A stretch of DNA of 64,000 nucleotides. Source: Pelagibius sp048268885. Its GTDB lineage: Bacteria; Pseudomonadota; Alphaproteobacteria; Kiloniellales; Kiloniellaceae. The DNA lies in NCBI GenBank assembly GCA_048268885.1, contig JBLWUP010000001.1:1-64000 (forward strand). Reading direction: 5' to 3'. The position numbers were made by a program, and so were the translations under genes. Positions 18,021 to 26,043 of this stretch are shown here, one piece after another. The notes below the pieces were generated by a model. The model ran no database searches. It had not been told where the DNA came from and saw nothing but the letters and a program-made list of their open reading frames with translations. Numbering within the stretch: position 1 is the first letter of the stretch; each line of letters starts with the position of its first letter.

Positions 18021-19675
18021 AGCCCGCTCGCCCGTTCGCGCAGGACGAACTTCTGGATCTTGCCGGTCGAGGTCTTGGGCAGTGGGCCGAAGACCACCCT
18101 GCGCGGGACCTTGTAGTGCGCCAGGACGTCACGGCAGAAGCTGATGATCTCCTCGGCTTCGGCGGACTGTCCTTCGCGCAGGGTGACGAAGGCGCAAGGG
18201 CTCTCGCCCCACTTCTCGTCCGGGCGCGCCACCACCGCCGCCTCCAGCACCTTGGGGTGGCGGTAGAGCGCCTCCTCCACTTCCAGGCTGGAGATGTTCT
18301 CGCCGCCGGAAATGATGACGTCCTTGGAGCGGTCCTTCACCTCGATGTAGCCGTCGGGATGGCAGACCGCCAGGTCGCCGGTATGGAACCAGCCGCCCCG
18401 GAAGGCCTCCGCGGTCGCCGCCGGGTTCTTCAGGTAGCCCTTCATCACGGTGTTGCCGCGCAGCATGATCTCGCCCAGGGTCTCGCCGTCGTGGGGCACC
18501 GGCGTCATGGTCTGCGGGTCCATGACCACGGCGGCCTCCAGGGTCAGGTAGTTCACGCCCTGGCGTGCCATCTTCCCCGAGCGCTTCGGCAGGTCGTAGT
18601 CCGCCCATTCCTCCTGCCAGGCGCAGACCGTCGCCGGGCCGTAGCACTCGGTCAGGCCGTAGAGATGGATGACGCGAAAGCCGTTGGCCTCCATGGCCTC
18701 GATCACCGCGCTGGGCGGCGCGGCGCCGCCGGTGGCGCAGTCCACGATCTGCGGGAACTTCACCTTCACCGCGTCCGGGGCATGGGCCAGCAGGGTCAGC
18801 ACGATGGGCGCGCCGCACATGTGGGTGACGCCCTCGTCGCGGATCAGCGGATAGATGACCGCGGGGTCCACCTGGCGCAGGCAGACGTGCGTGGCGTTGG
18901 CCGCCGTGACCGCCCAGGTGAAGGTCCAGCCGTCGCAGTGGAACATCGGCAGGGTCCAGAGGTAGACCGAGTCCCGCCCCAGCCCGAAGGTGATCATGTT
19001 GCCGACGGCGTTCAGGTAGGCGCCGCGGTGATGGTAGACCACGCCCTTGGGGTTGCCGGTGGTGCCGGACGTGTAGAGCAGCGACAGCGACTGCCACTCG
19101 TCGGCGGGCTCCGCGAAGGCCTCCGCCGGGTCGCCTTCGGCCAGCAGATCCTCGTAGGTGAGTTCCCCCAGCAGCTCGCCGCTTTCCGCGTAAGCATCGT
19201 CGATGTCGACCACCAGCGGGCGCGCTTCCGTCAGGGTCAGCGCCTCCTTGATGACGGCTGAGAACTCGCGGTCGGTGAGCAGCACCTTGGCCTCGCCGTG
19301 CTCCAGGATGAAAGCCAGGGTACGGGCGTCGAGGCGGATGTTGAGGGAGTTCAGCACCCCGCCCATCATCGGCACGCCGTAGTGGGCCTCCAGCATCGGC
19401 GGGATGTTCGGCGCCATGATGGCGATGCAGTCGCCGCGCGCCAAGCCGCGCCGCCGCAGCGCCGAGGCCAGGCGGCAGGCCCGCTCGTGGAACTGGGCAT
19501 AGGTGAAGCGCTGGTCGCCATGGACTACCGCCAGTTTTTCCGGGTAGACCGCGGCGGCCCGCTTCAGGAAGGTGACCGGCGTCAGCGGGGCCGTGTTGGC
19601 CGCGTTGCGGTCCAGCCCCGCATCGTAGATTCCGCCCGTTTCACCTGCTCCGAGTTGCACCCCGGCCGTCCCCAT
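18017..19675 (-). CDS. AMP-dependent acyl-CoA ligase, LvaE / DmdB-like
   Basis: 552-residue ANL-superfamily ligase that activates a carboxylic acid to its acyl-CoA with ATP. The adenylate loop YTSGTTGNPKGV lies near residue 200, YGLTEC near 333, GWFHTGDLAV and the hinge near 425-435, and the catalytic lysine in KTSTGKIQKF close to the C-terminus. IYDAGLDRNAANTAPLTP at the N-terminus is typical of the DmdB-type fatty-acyl-CoA synthetases. A GGGGGAA site precedes the ATG. It is first in its operon and diverges from the FrnE-like gene. Confidence 0.9.
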   Translation of the reverse strand: MGTAGVQLGAGETGGIYDAGLDRNAANTAPLTPVTFLKRAAAVYPEKLAVVHGDQRFTYAQFHERACRLASALRRRGLARGDCIAIMAPNIPPMLEAHYGVPMMGGVLNSLNIRLDARTLAFILEHGEAKVLLTDREFSAVIKEALTLTEARPLVVDIDDAYAESGELLGELTYEDLLAEGDPAEAFAEPADEWQSLSLLYTSGTTGNPKGVVYHHRGAYLNAVGNMITFGLGRDSVYLWTLPMFHCDGWTFTWAVTAANATHVCLRQVDPAVIYPLIRDEGVTHMCGAPIVLTLLAHAPDAVKVKFPQIVDCATGGAAPPSAVIEAMEANGFRVIHLYGLTECYGPATVCAWQEEWADYDLPKRSGKMARQGVNYLTLEAAVVMDPQTMTPVPHDGETLGEIMLRGNTVMKGYLKNPAATAEAFRGGWFHTGDLAVCHPDGYIEVKDRSKDVIISGGENISSLEVEEALYRHPKVLEAAVVARPDEKWGESPCAFVTLREGQSAEAEEIISFCRDVLAHYKVPRRVVFGPLPKTSTGKIQKFVLRERASGL

Positions 19676-19810
19676 AGATTCCCCCGGCTATCAAGCTTTC
19701 GTGACGCCCCTTTTGCCCAAGCATTTTTGCCTGGGGGGCTTGGCTGCGGTATGGTTGGGGCGAAGGCCCGGCAGGTCAAGTCCACAGCGCCGGGAAAGAG
19801 GCCAGATGCC

Positions 19811-20461
19811 ATGATTCACATCGATATTTTTTCCGACACCATCTGCCCCTGGTGCCTGATCGGCAAGCGCCGCCTGGAAAAGGCCCTGGCCGAGCGGCCC
19901 GGCCTGGAGGTGGCCATCCACTGGCGCACCTTCCAGCTGAACCCGCAGATGCCGGAAGACGGCATGGAACGGCAGACCTACCTCGCCATGAAGTTCGGCG
20001 GCCCCGACAACGCCGACATGGTCTACGAGCGCATCCGCACCTCCGGCGCCGAGGAAGGCATCGACTTCGCCTTCGAAGCCATCGGCCGCACGCCCAACAC
20101 CATCGATTCCCACCGCCTGATCCGCTGGGCCGCCGGCCAGGACAAGGAAACCGAGACCGTCGAGGCCCTGTTCCAGGCGTACTTCTTCCGCGGCGAGGAT
20201 ATCGGCAGCCTGGACGTGCTGCTGGCCGCGGCCGAGAGCGCCGGCATGGACCCGGCCGAGGCCCGCGCCTTCCTGGAGAGCGACGCCTTGAAACTGGAGT
20301 TGCAGGAGGAAGACCGTCAGGCCCGAGGCCTCGGCATCGACGGCGTGCCCTGCTTTATCTTCAACGGCCGCCATGCCCTGGCCGGCGCCCAGGCGCCGAA
20401 GGTCCTGGTCCAGATGCTCGACTTGGCCCAGCAGGAAGCCGCCGAGACCCCGGCGGAGTAG
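19811..20461 (+). CDS. DsbA family oxidoreductase, FrnE-like
   Basis: 216-residue thioredoxin-fold protein of the FrnE group, cytoplasmic because no signal peptide is present. The active site is C12-P-W-C15 and the cis-proline lies in GVPCF (P180), with an extra cysteine C181 beside it. The helical insertion between the two halves is intact. The ATG at 19811 begins directly at IHIDIFSDT. FrnE proteins act in oxidative stress or as isomerases; a direct role in the neighbouring operon is not evident. Confidence 0.9.
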   Translation: MIHIDIFSDTICPWCLIGKRRLEKALAERPGLEVAIHWRTFQLNPQMPEDGMERQTYLAMKFGGPDNADMVYERIRTSGAEEGIDFAFEAIGRTPNTIDSHRLIRWAAGQDKETETVEALFQAYFFRGEDIGSLDVLLAAAESAGMDPAEARAFLESDALKLELQEEDRQARGLGIDGVPCFIFNGRHALAGAQAPKVLVQMLDLAQQEAAETPAE

Positions 20462-20480
20462 CGCCCTGCCGCGGACGCCA

Positions 20481-21359
20481 TCACGGCCCGCGGCTGTGCT
20501 CCGATTCCACCGTACTCAGGGGTGAAGACGGCTCCGCCTGCGGTTGTTCGCCACTTTCGATCCCGAAATCCTCGAATTTGTCCACGGCCTCGCGGTCGTA
20601 GCCCAGGCTGGCGACCATGAGCTGGCGGGTGTAGGGGTGTTCCGGCGCGTGGCGCTTCAGGCGTTCGACGGAGAGTTCCTCGACCACCAGACCGTTGTTC
20701 ATCACCGCCAAATCGTCGCACATATGGCCAACGACGGAGAGGTTGTGGCTGACCAGGATGTAGGTCAGGCCGCGTTCCTTCTTCAGGCGCTGCAGCAGGT
20801 TCAGCACCTCCGCCTGCACCGAGACGTCGAGCGCCGAGGTCGGTTCGTCGAGCAGCAGGATCTTGGGCTCCAGGATCAGCGCCCGGGCCACGGCGACGCG
20901 CTGGCGCTGGCCGCCGGAGAGCTGGTGCGGATAGCGGAAGCGGAAATCCGGCCCCAGGCCCACCTCGCGCAGCACCTGCTCGATGCGCCGGTCGGGCTCC
21001 TTGAAGCCGTGGATCGCCAGCGGCTCCATAAGGATGCGGTCGACGGTGTGGCGCGGGTGCAGCGAGCCGTAGGGGTCCTGGAAAACCATCTGCACCAGCT
21101 TGTAGAAGGCCTTGCCGCGCTTGGGAGTCTGGGCGTGGCCGTCGATGACGACCTGGCCCGTCCAGTACGGATTGAGGCCGCTGAGCGCCCGCAGCACCGT
21201 GGACTTGCCGGAGCCCGATTCCCCGACCAGACCGAAGGTCGCGCCCTCGGGCACCCGGAAGCTGACGTCGCGCACCGCGCGCACCTCGTCGGCACCGGCA
21301 CCGAAAGTCACGTTCAGATCACGCACCTCGATCATGGCGGAAGTGGAGAGGGCGCTCAC
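20481..21359 (-). CDS. ABC transporter ATP-binding protein, DppF/OppF type
   Basis: 292-residue ATPase of a peptide/nickel-type importer. Walker A GESGSGKST, Q-loop QMVFQDPYGSLHP, signature LSGGQRQRVA, Walker B ILLLDEPTSALD and the switch histidine in ILVSHNLSV are all intact. The HPYTRQL segment of the oligopeptide-transporter C-terminal region is present. It is the last gene of the five-gene importer operon and overlaps the preceding ATPase by ATGA. It is convergent with the FrnE-like gene. Confidence 0.93.
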   Translation of the reverse strand: MSALSTSAMIEVRDLNVTFGAGADEVRAVRDVSFRVPEGATFGLVGESGSGKSTVLRALSGLNPYWTGQVVIDGHAQTPKRGKAFYKLVQMVFQDPYGSLHPRHTVDRILMEPLAIHGFKEPDRRIEQVLREVGLGPDFRFRYPHQLSGGQRQRVAVARALILEPKILLLDEPTSALDVSVQAEVLNLLQRLKKERGLTYILVSHNLSVVGHMCDDLAVMNNGLVVEELSVERLKRHAPEHPYTRQLMVASLGYDREAVDKFEDFGIESGEQPQAEPSSPLSTVESEHSRGP

Positions 21360-22237
21360 TGGCCGTGCTCCATCCAGGCCGGGTCGCGTTTCAGCACCGG
21401 CAGGTCGCTGCCGTCGCCGTCGATCTTGGGCAGGCAGTTCAGCAGGCCCCGGGTGTAGGGGTGCTGCGCCGCCGCCAGGTTCTTGGCGTCGCAGACCTCC
21501 ATCACCCGCCCGGCGTACATGATCACCACCCGGTCGCAGAAGGAGGCCACCAGATTCAGGTCGTGGCTGATGAAGATCAGGCCCATGCCGCGCTGGGTCA
21601 CCAGGTCGTCGAGGATCGCCAGCACCTGGAGCTGCACGGTGACGTCCAGGGCGGAGGTCGGTTCGTCGGCGATCAGCAGGTCGGGGTCCGGGATCAGCAT
21701 CATGGCGATCATGATGCGCTGGCCCATACCCCCCGACACCTCGTGCGGGTAAGCGCGCGCGACGCGCTCCGGATCGCGGATGCGCACCGCCTTCAGCATC
21801 TCCAGCGTGCGGTGCCTGGCCTCGGCCGGCGCGACCTTCTGGTGGGTGCGGTAGGCTTCGGCAATCTGCTCGCCGACCCGCATCACCGGGTTCAGCGAGA
21901 ACTTCGGGTCCTGCATGACCATGGAAATGCGCTGGCCGCGGATCTGGCGCATCTGCGCCTCGCCGGCCCGCTGCAGGTCGATGCCGTCGAACTCCAGGCG
22001 GCTGGCGGTGACGACGCCGGGCTTGGGGACCAGGCGCAGGATCGAGCGGCCGGTCAGCGACTTGCCGGAGCCGGACTCGCCGACGATGCCGAGCTTCTCG
22101 CGGCCCAGGGAGAGGCTGATGCCGCGCACCGCCTCGACCAGTCCCTTGCGGGTCGGGAAGCCGACCTTCAGGTCCTCAATGGCCAGCAGCGGCTTTTCGC
22201 CGTTCATGCCCCCTCCACTCATCGCCCCGCCACTCAT
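21356..22237 (-). CDS. ABC transporter ATP-binding protein, DppD/OppD type
   Basis: 293-residue ATPase pairing with the DppF-type subunit. Walker A GESGSGKSLT, QDPKFSLNP, signature VSGGMGQR (a Gly where Arg or Gln is common), Walker B LLIADEPTSALD and ISHDLNLV are present, with HPYTRGLLNCLP at the C-terminus. The ATG at 22237 overlaps the permease stop as ATGA. The N-terminus MSGGAMSGGGMNGE offers three start methionines; the last, at 22207, has GGAGGGGG just upstream. The open frame beyond 22237 is a shadow. Confidence 0.92.
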   Translation of the reverse strand: MSGGAMSGGGMNGEKPLLAIEDLKVGFPTRKGLVEAVRGISLSLGREKLGIVGESGSGKSLTGRSILRLVPKPGVVTASRLEFDGIDLQRAGEAQMRQIRGQRISMVMQDPKFSLNPVMRVGEQIAEAYRTHQKVAPAEARHRTLEMLKAVRIRDPERVARAYPHEVSGGMGQRIMIAMMLIPDPDLLIADEPTSALDVTVQLQVLAILDDLVTQRGMGLIFISHDLNLVASFCDRVVIMYAGRVMEVCDAKNLAAAQHPYTRGLLNCLPKIDGDGSDLPVLKRDPAWMEHGQ

Positions 22238-23166
22238 CCTTGGCCTCCGGTCTTCGGGTCCAGCACGTCGCGCAGGCCGTCGCCCAGCAGGTTGAAGCCG
22301 AGGCTGACGATGAAGATGGCGATGCCGGGCACGGTCGCCACCCACCAGTGGCCGAGCAGGACCTTGCGCCCGGCCGAGATCATCGCGCCCCACTCCGGCA
22401 GCGGCGGCTGGGCGCCGAGCCCCAGGAAGCCGAGGCCGGCGGCGATGAGGATGATCCCCGCCATGTCGAGGGTGACCCGCACGATCAGCGAGGAGGTGCA
22501 AAGCGGGACGATGTGCGACCAGATGATGCGCAACCGTCCGGCGCCCTGCAGGCGCACCGCCGAGATGAAATCGGAATTGCGGATAGTGATGGTCTCCGCC
22601 CGGGCGATGCGGGCGTAGGGCGGCCAGGAGGTGATGGCGATCGCGATGATGGCGTTCTCGATACCGGGCCCCAGGGCCGAGACCAGCGCCAGGGCCAAGA
22701 CGAGCTTGGGAAATGCCAGGAAGATGTCGGTGATCCGCATCAGCACCTTGTCGACCCAGCCGCCGAGATAGCCCGCCGTGGTGCCGACGGCCAGGCCGAT
22801 GGGCGCGGCGATCACGGCCACCAGGATGACGATGTAGAGGGTCAGCCGGCTGCCGTAGACGATGCGCGAGAAGATGTCGCGGCCCAGATCGTCGGTGCCG
22901 AGCCAGTGCTGGGCGGAGAAAAACTGCAGCCGGTCGGTCAGCACCTGCGCGTTGGGATGATACGGTGCGATCAGCGGCGCGAAGATCGCCATGAGGATCA
23001 GCACCAGAACGATGAACAGCCCCAGCATGGCCAGGTGGTTCGACTTGAAGGACAGCCAGGCGATATAGGCGCGCCCGAGCCGGGCCTGATTGCGCGACTG
23101 CGGCGAAGAGCTGAGCAGCCAGGCCCGCCAGCCGGCGGCCTGCAAGCTTTCGCTGCCGCTGCTCAT
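22234..23166 (-). CDS. ABC transporter permease, DppC type
   Basis: 310-residue inner-membrane permease with the N-terminal oligopeptide-type extension (LAMLGLFIVLVLILMAIFAPL) and about six helices. LGTDDLGRDIFSRIVYGSR and the cytoplasmic EAA loop with the RLQGAGRLRIIWSHI segment are family hallmarks. GLGAQPPLPEWGAMI is present near the C-terminus. Start ATG at 23166 overlaps the stop of the DppB-type gene by ATGA. Substrate is set mainly by the binding protein at 24262. Confidence 0.93.
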   Translation of the reverse strand: MSSGSESLQAAGWRAWLLSSSPQSRNQARLGRAYIAWLSFKSNHLAMLGLFIVLVLILMAIFAPLIAPYHPNAQVLTDRLQFFSAQHWLGTDDLGRDIFSRIVYGSRLTLYIVILVAVIAAPIGLAVGTTAGYLGGWVDKVLMRITDIFLAFPKLVLALALVSALGPGIENAIIAIAITSWPPYARIARAETITIRNSDFISAVRLQGAGRLRIIWSHIVPLCTSSLIVRVTLDMAGIILIAAGLGFLGLGAQPPLPEWGAMISAGRKVLLGHWWVATVPGIAIFIVSLGFNLLGDGLRDVLDPKTGGQG

Positions 23167-24233
23167 CGCGCCCTCGGATCGAGAAGTTTGTACAGCACGT
23201 CGGACAGAAGATTGACCCCGATGAAGACGGCGCCCACCACCATGGTGGCGCCCAGGACCGCGTTCATGTCGGCATTCAGCAGGGACTGGGTCAGGTAGTA
23301 GCCGAGGCCCGGCCAGGCGAAGACGATCTCGGTCAGCACCGAGCCTTCCAGCAGGTTGGCGTAGCTGAGCGCGATGACCGTCACCAGCGGCACCCAGACA
23401 TTGCCGAGGGCGTGCACCCAGATGACTCGCCACTCCTTCACGCCTTTCACCCGCGCCGTGGTGATGTACTCCTGGCTCAACTGCTCCAGCATGAAGGAAC
23501 GGGTCATGCGGCTGATGTAGGCGAGGCTGAAATAGCCGAGGATGGAGGCGGGCAGCACCAGATGGCTGGCGGCGTTCCAGAAGATCTCCCACTCCCCGGC
23601 CATGGCCGAATCGATGAGCAGCACGCCGGTGACGGGATCGACGAAACCGTCATAGAACACGTCGAGCCGGCCGGGGCCGGGCACCAGGTCCCAGGTGGCG
23701 TAGAACAGCAGCAGGCCCATGAGGCCGATCCAGAACACCGGAATGGAATAGCCCAGCAGGCCCACCACGCGGATCACCTGGTCCGGCCAGCGGCCCTGAT
23801 AGACGGCGGCCAGCACGCCCATGGGCACGCCCAGCAGCACGCCGAAAAGCGTGGCCACCGTGGCCAGTTCCAGGGTCGCCGGAAAGACCCGCCTGATGTC
23901 CTCGGCCACCGGGTTGGCGGTCAGCACCGAGGTGCCGAGTTCGCCGTGCAGCACGTCCCAGACATAGATCGCGAACTGTTGATAGAGCGGCAGGTTGAGG
24001 CCTAGTTCCTCGCGCACCCGCTCGACCACGTTCTCCGGCGCCCGGTCGCCGACGATGGCCAGCACCGGGTCGATGGGCACCACGCGGCCGATGATGAAGG
24101 TCACCAGCAACAGACCCAGGAAGGTCAGCAGCAGCGAAACGACAAGGTTGAGCACGGTGGACAAAGGTTTGGGCAGGGACAGGCCCTTCAAGCCCGCCCC
24201 TGCCCTGGACAGTCTGTCCGTCTGGTTGGTCAC
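23163..24233 (-). CDS. ABC transporter permease, DppB type
   Basis: 356-residue inner-membrane permease. The first helix LLLTFLGLLLVTFIIGRVVP is followed by VREELGLNLPLYQQF, the conserved periplasmic element, and TSVLTANPV. The EAA loop is TTARVKGVKEWRVIWVHALG and the C-terminus WPGLGYYLTQSLLNAD. It pairs with the DppC-type gene in one transport channel. It lies 28 bases after the binding-protein gene. Confidence 0.93.
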   Translation of the reverse strand: MTNQTDRLSRAGAGLKGLSLPKPLSTVLNLVVSLLLTFLGLLLVTFIIGRVVPIDPVLAIVGDRAPENVVERVREELGLNLPLYQQFAIYVWDVLHGELGTSVLTANPVAEDIRRVFPATLELATVATLFGVLLGVPMGVLAAVYQGRWPDQVIRVVGLLGYSIPVFWIGLMGLLLFYATWDLVPGPGRLDVFYDGFVDPVTGVLLIDSAMAGEWEIFWNAASHLVLPASILGYFSLAYISRMTRSFMLEQLSQEYITTARVKGVKEWRVIWVHALGNVWVPLVTVIALSYANLLEGSVLTEIVFAWPGLGYYLTQSLLNADMNAVLGATMVVGAVFIGVNLLSDVLYKLLDPRAR

Positions 24234-24261
24234 GTAAGGTCAGGTTCCTGGTTTACGGGGC

Positions 24262-25848
24262 CTATTCCTTGGTGACGTCAGCATAGCGGTTGTCATCAAA
24301 GGCCGGGCCGATGATGAACCCCTTGGTGTCGGCGCGCACGCCGGCCACCTCGGTCTGCTGGAACATGATGACGAAGGGCGAGGTCGCCTGATGGATCTTC
24401 TGGATCTCCAGGTACATCTCGGCCCGCTTGGCCGGATCACGCTCCAGCACCGCCGCGTCGGCCATCTTGGTCATCTCCGGGATGGCCCAGGCGTTGCGCC
24501 AGGCCAGCGGCTTGGACTTGGCATCGTCCGAGTTGTCCGGGTTGCGCGCGAAGGTATCGGCGTTGGTGTGCGGGTCCTGGTAGTCCGGGCCCCAGCGGCC
24601 GATGTAGATGTCGTGGTTGCGCGCCCGGTACTTGGTCAGGGTCTGGCCGCCGTCACCGGGGATGATCTCCAGTTCGACGCCGGCCTGGCCGAAGGTGGCC
24701 TGGATCGACTGCGCCATCTCCATGATCGGCGAGGTGTTCCGGGTATCCATGGTGATCTTGAAGCCGTTCGGATAGCCCGCCTCGGCCAGCAGTTCCTTGG
24801 CCTTGCTCACGTCCAGGGTGTAGGGCGTCGCTTCCAGGGCGCCGAGGAAACCGCTCGGCAGGAAGGCCTGGTGGACCTTCATCAGGTCGCGCACGATGGT
24901 GCCTTCCATACCCTTGTAGTCGACCAGGTACTTCAGCGCCTGACGGACCTTGGGATTGGACAGCGCCTCGTTCTTCTGGCTGAGGCCGAGATAGTAGATC
25001 GCCCCCTTGACGCCTTCCTGGACGTAGAGGTCCGGGTTGCCGCGCACGGCGCCAAGCTGATCCGGGCCGATGTTGCGGGCGATGTCGACGTCCCCCTTTT
25101 CCAGCAGAAGCTGCTGGGTCGCCGGCTCGACGATGTGGCGGATGATGACCCGCTTCATGGCCGGGGCGCCGCCCCAGTAGTCGTCGTTACGGTCGAGGGT
25201 CAGGGACTCGTTCGGCTTCCACTGACGCAGCTTGAAAGGGCCGACGCCGGCGTAGTTGGTCTTCAGCCAGCCGTAGCCCATGTCGCCGTCCTGCTCGTGG
25301 GCCATCACTTCCTTCTTGTCGACGATGGAGCTGATGGTGGCAGTCAGGCAGTACAGCAGGAAAGTCGGCGCGTAGGCCTTGTCGGTCTCGATGACCAGGG
25401 TCATGTCGTCGACCGCCTTGATCTTCTCCATCACGTTGTCCGACGTGAAGCCGAACTGGGTCAGGATGAAGGCCGGCGACTTGTCCAGGATGACCGCGCG
25501 CTGCAGCGAGAAGGCCGCGTCCTCGGCGGTCATGGGGTTGCCGGAGGGGAAGACGATGCCGGGGCGCATCTTGAAGGTATAGGTCTTGCCGTCGTCGGAG
25601 ATGGTCCAGGACTCGGCGGCCACGCCGTAGATGTTGGACACGTCCTTGTAGTCGTAGCCGATCAGGCGGTCATAGGTGTTCCCGGCGAACTCGGCGGCGG
25701 TGAACTCGAAGATCTCCGCCGGATCGAGCGAGATCATGTCGTCGATCTGGTAGGCCATGACGAGCACGTCGCGCGGCGTCTTGGCGTATGATGGAACTGC
25801 GGCAACGGCCATAACGGCCGCCACGACACAGGCAAGTAGCTTCCTCAC
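24262..25848 (-). CDS. ABC transporter substrate-binding protein, family 5 (DppA-like)
   Basis: 528-residue periplasmic binding protein, SBP_bac_5 family. The signal peptide (LLACVVAAVMAVAAVPSYA) is followed by TPRDVLVMAYQID. Family segments include WTISDDGKTYTFKMRPG and DYWGGAPAMKRVIIRHI. The start codon is GTG with GGGAGA six bases upstream. It is first in the importer operon. Ligand class could be peptides, opines, nickel chelates or glutathione-like compounds; the sequence does not decide. Confidence 0.92.
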   Translation of the reverse strand: MRKLLACVVAAVMAVAAVPSYAKTPRDVLVMAYQIDDMISLDPAEIFEFTAAEFAGNTYDRLIGYDYKDVSNIYGVAAESWTISDDGKTYTFKMRPGIVFPSGNPMTAEDAAFSLQRAVILDKSPAFILTQFGFTSDNVMEKIKAVDDMTLVIETDKAYAPTFLLYCLTATISSIVDKKEVMAHEQDGDMGYGWLKTNYAGVGPFKLRQWKPNESLTLDRNDDYWGGAPAMKRVIIRHIVEPATQQLLLEKGDVDIARNIGPDQLGAVRGNPDLYVQEGVKGAIYYLGLSQKNEALSNPKVRQALKYLVDYKGMEGTIVRDLMKVHQAFLPSGFLGALEATPYTLDVSKAKELLAEAGYPNGFKITMDTRNTSPIMEMAQSIQATFGQAGVELEIIPGDGGQTLTKYRARNHDIYIGRWGPDYQDPHTNADTFARNPDNSDDAKSKPLAWRNAWAIPEMTKMADAAVLERDPAKRAEMYLEIQKIHQATSPFVIMFQQTEVAGVRADTKGFIIGPAFDDNRYADVTKE

Positions 25849-25942
25849 GTTAAGTCTCCCTGTAGGTTGCCTCCACTCGGAGGCCTTGAAACTGTGTGGA
25901 ATTCTTTTGCGGCTCTCTCTTTACGAGGTTGGACCATTGTAA

Positions 25943-25958
25943 CCAGTCATTTGACTGG
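25943..25958. promoter_or_regulatory. Operator-like inverted repeat upstream of the importer operon
   Basis: CCAGTCA and TGACTGG form a perfect 7-base inverted repeat with a 2-base spacer, flanked further out by GGACC and GGTCC. It lies about 95 bases upstream of the binding-protein start in an AT-richer gap. It could bind a dimeric regulator or form an RNA hairpin. No regulator gene is adjacent. Confidence 0.35.
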
Positions 25959-26043
25959 GTCCATAGCCGATCGCAAGGTGGAAAAACTGATTTGTACCAA
26001 TACAATAGAGAAGAATTTGAAGCGAGCCCAGGAACCGCGCGGC

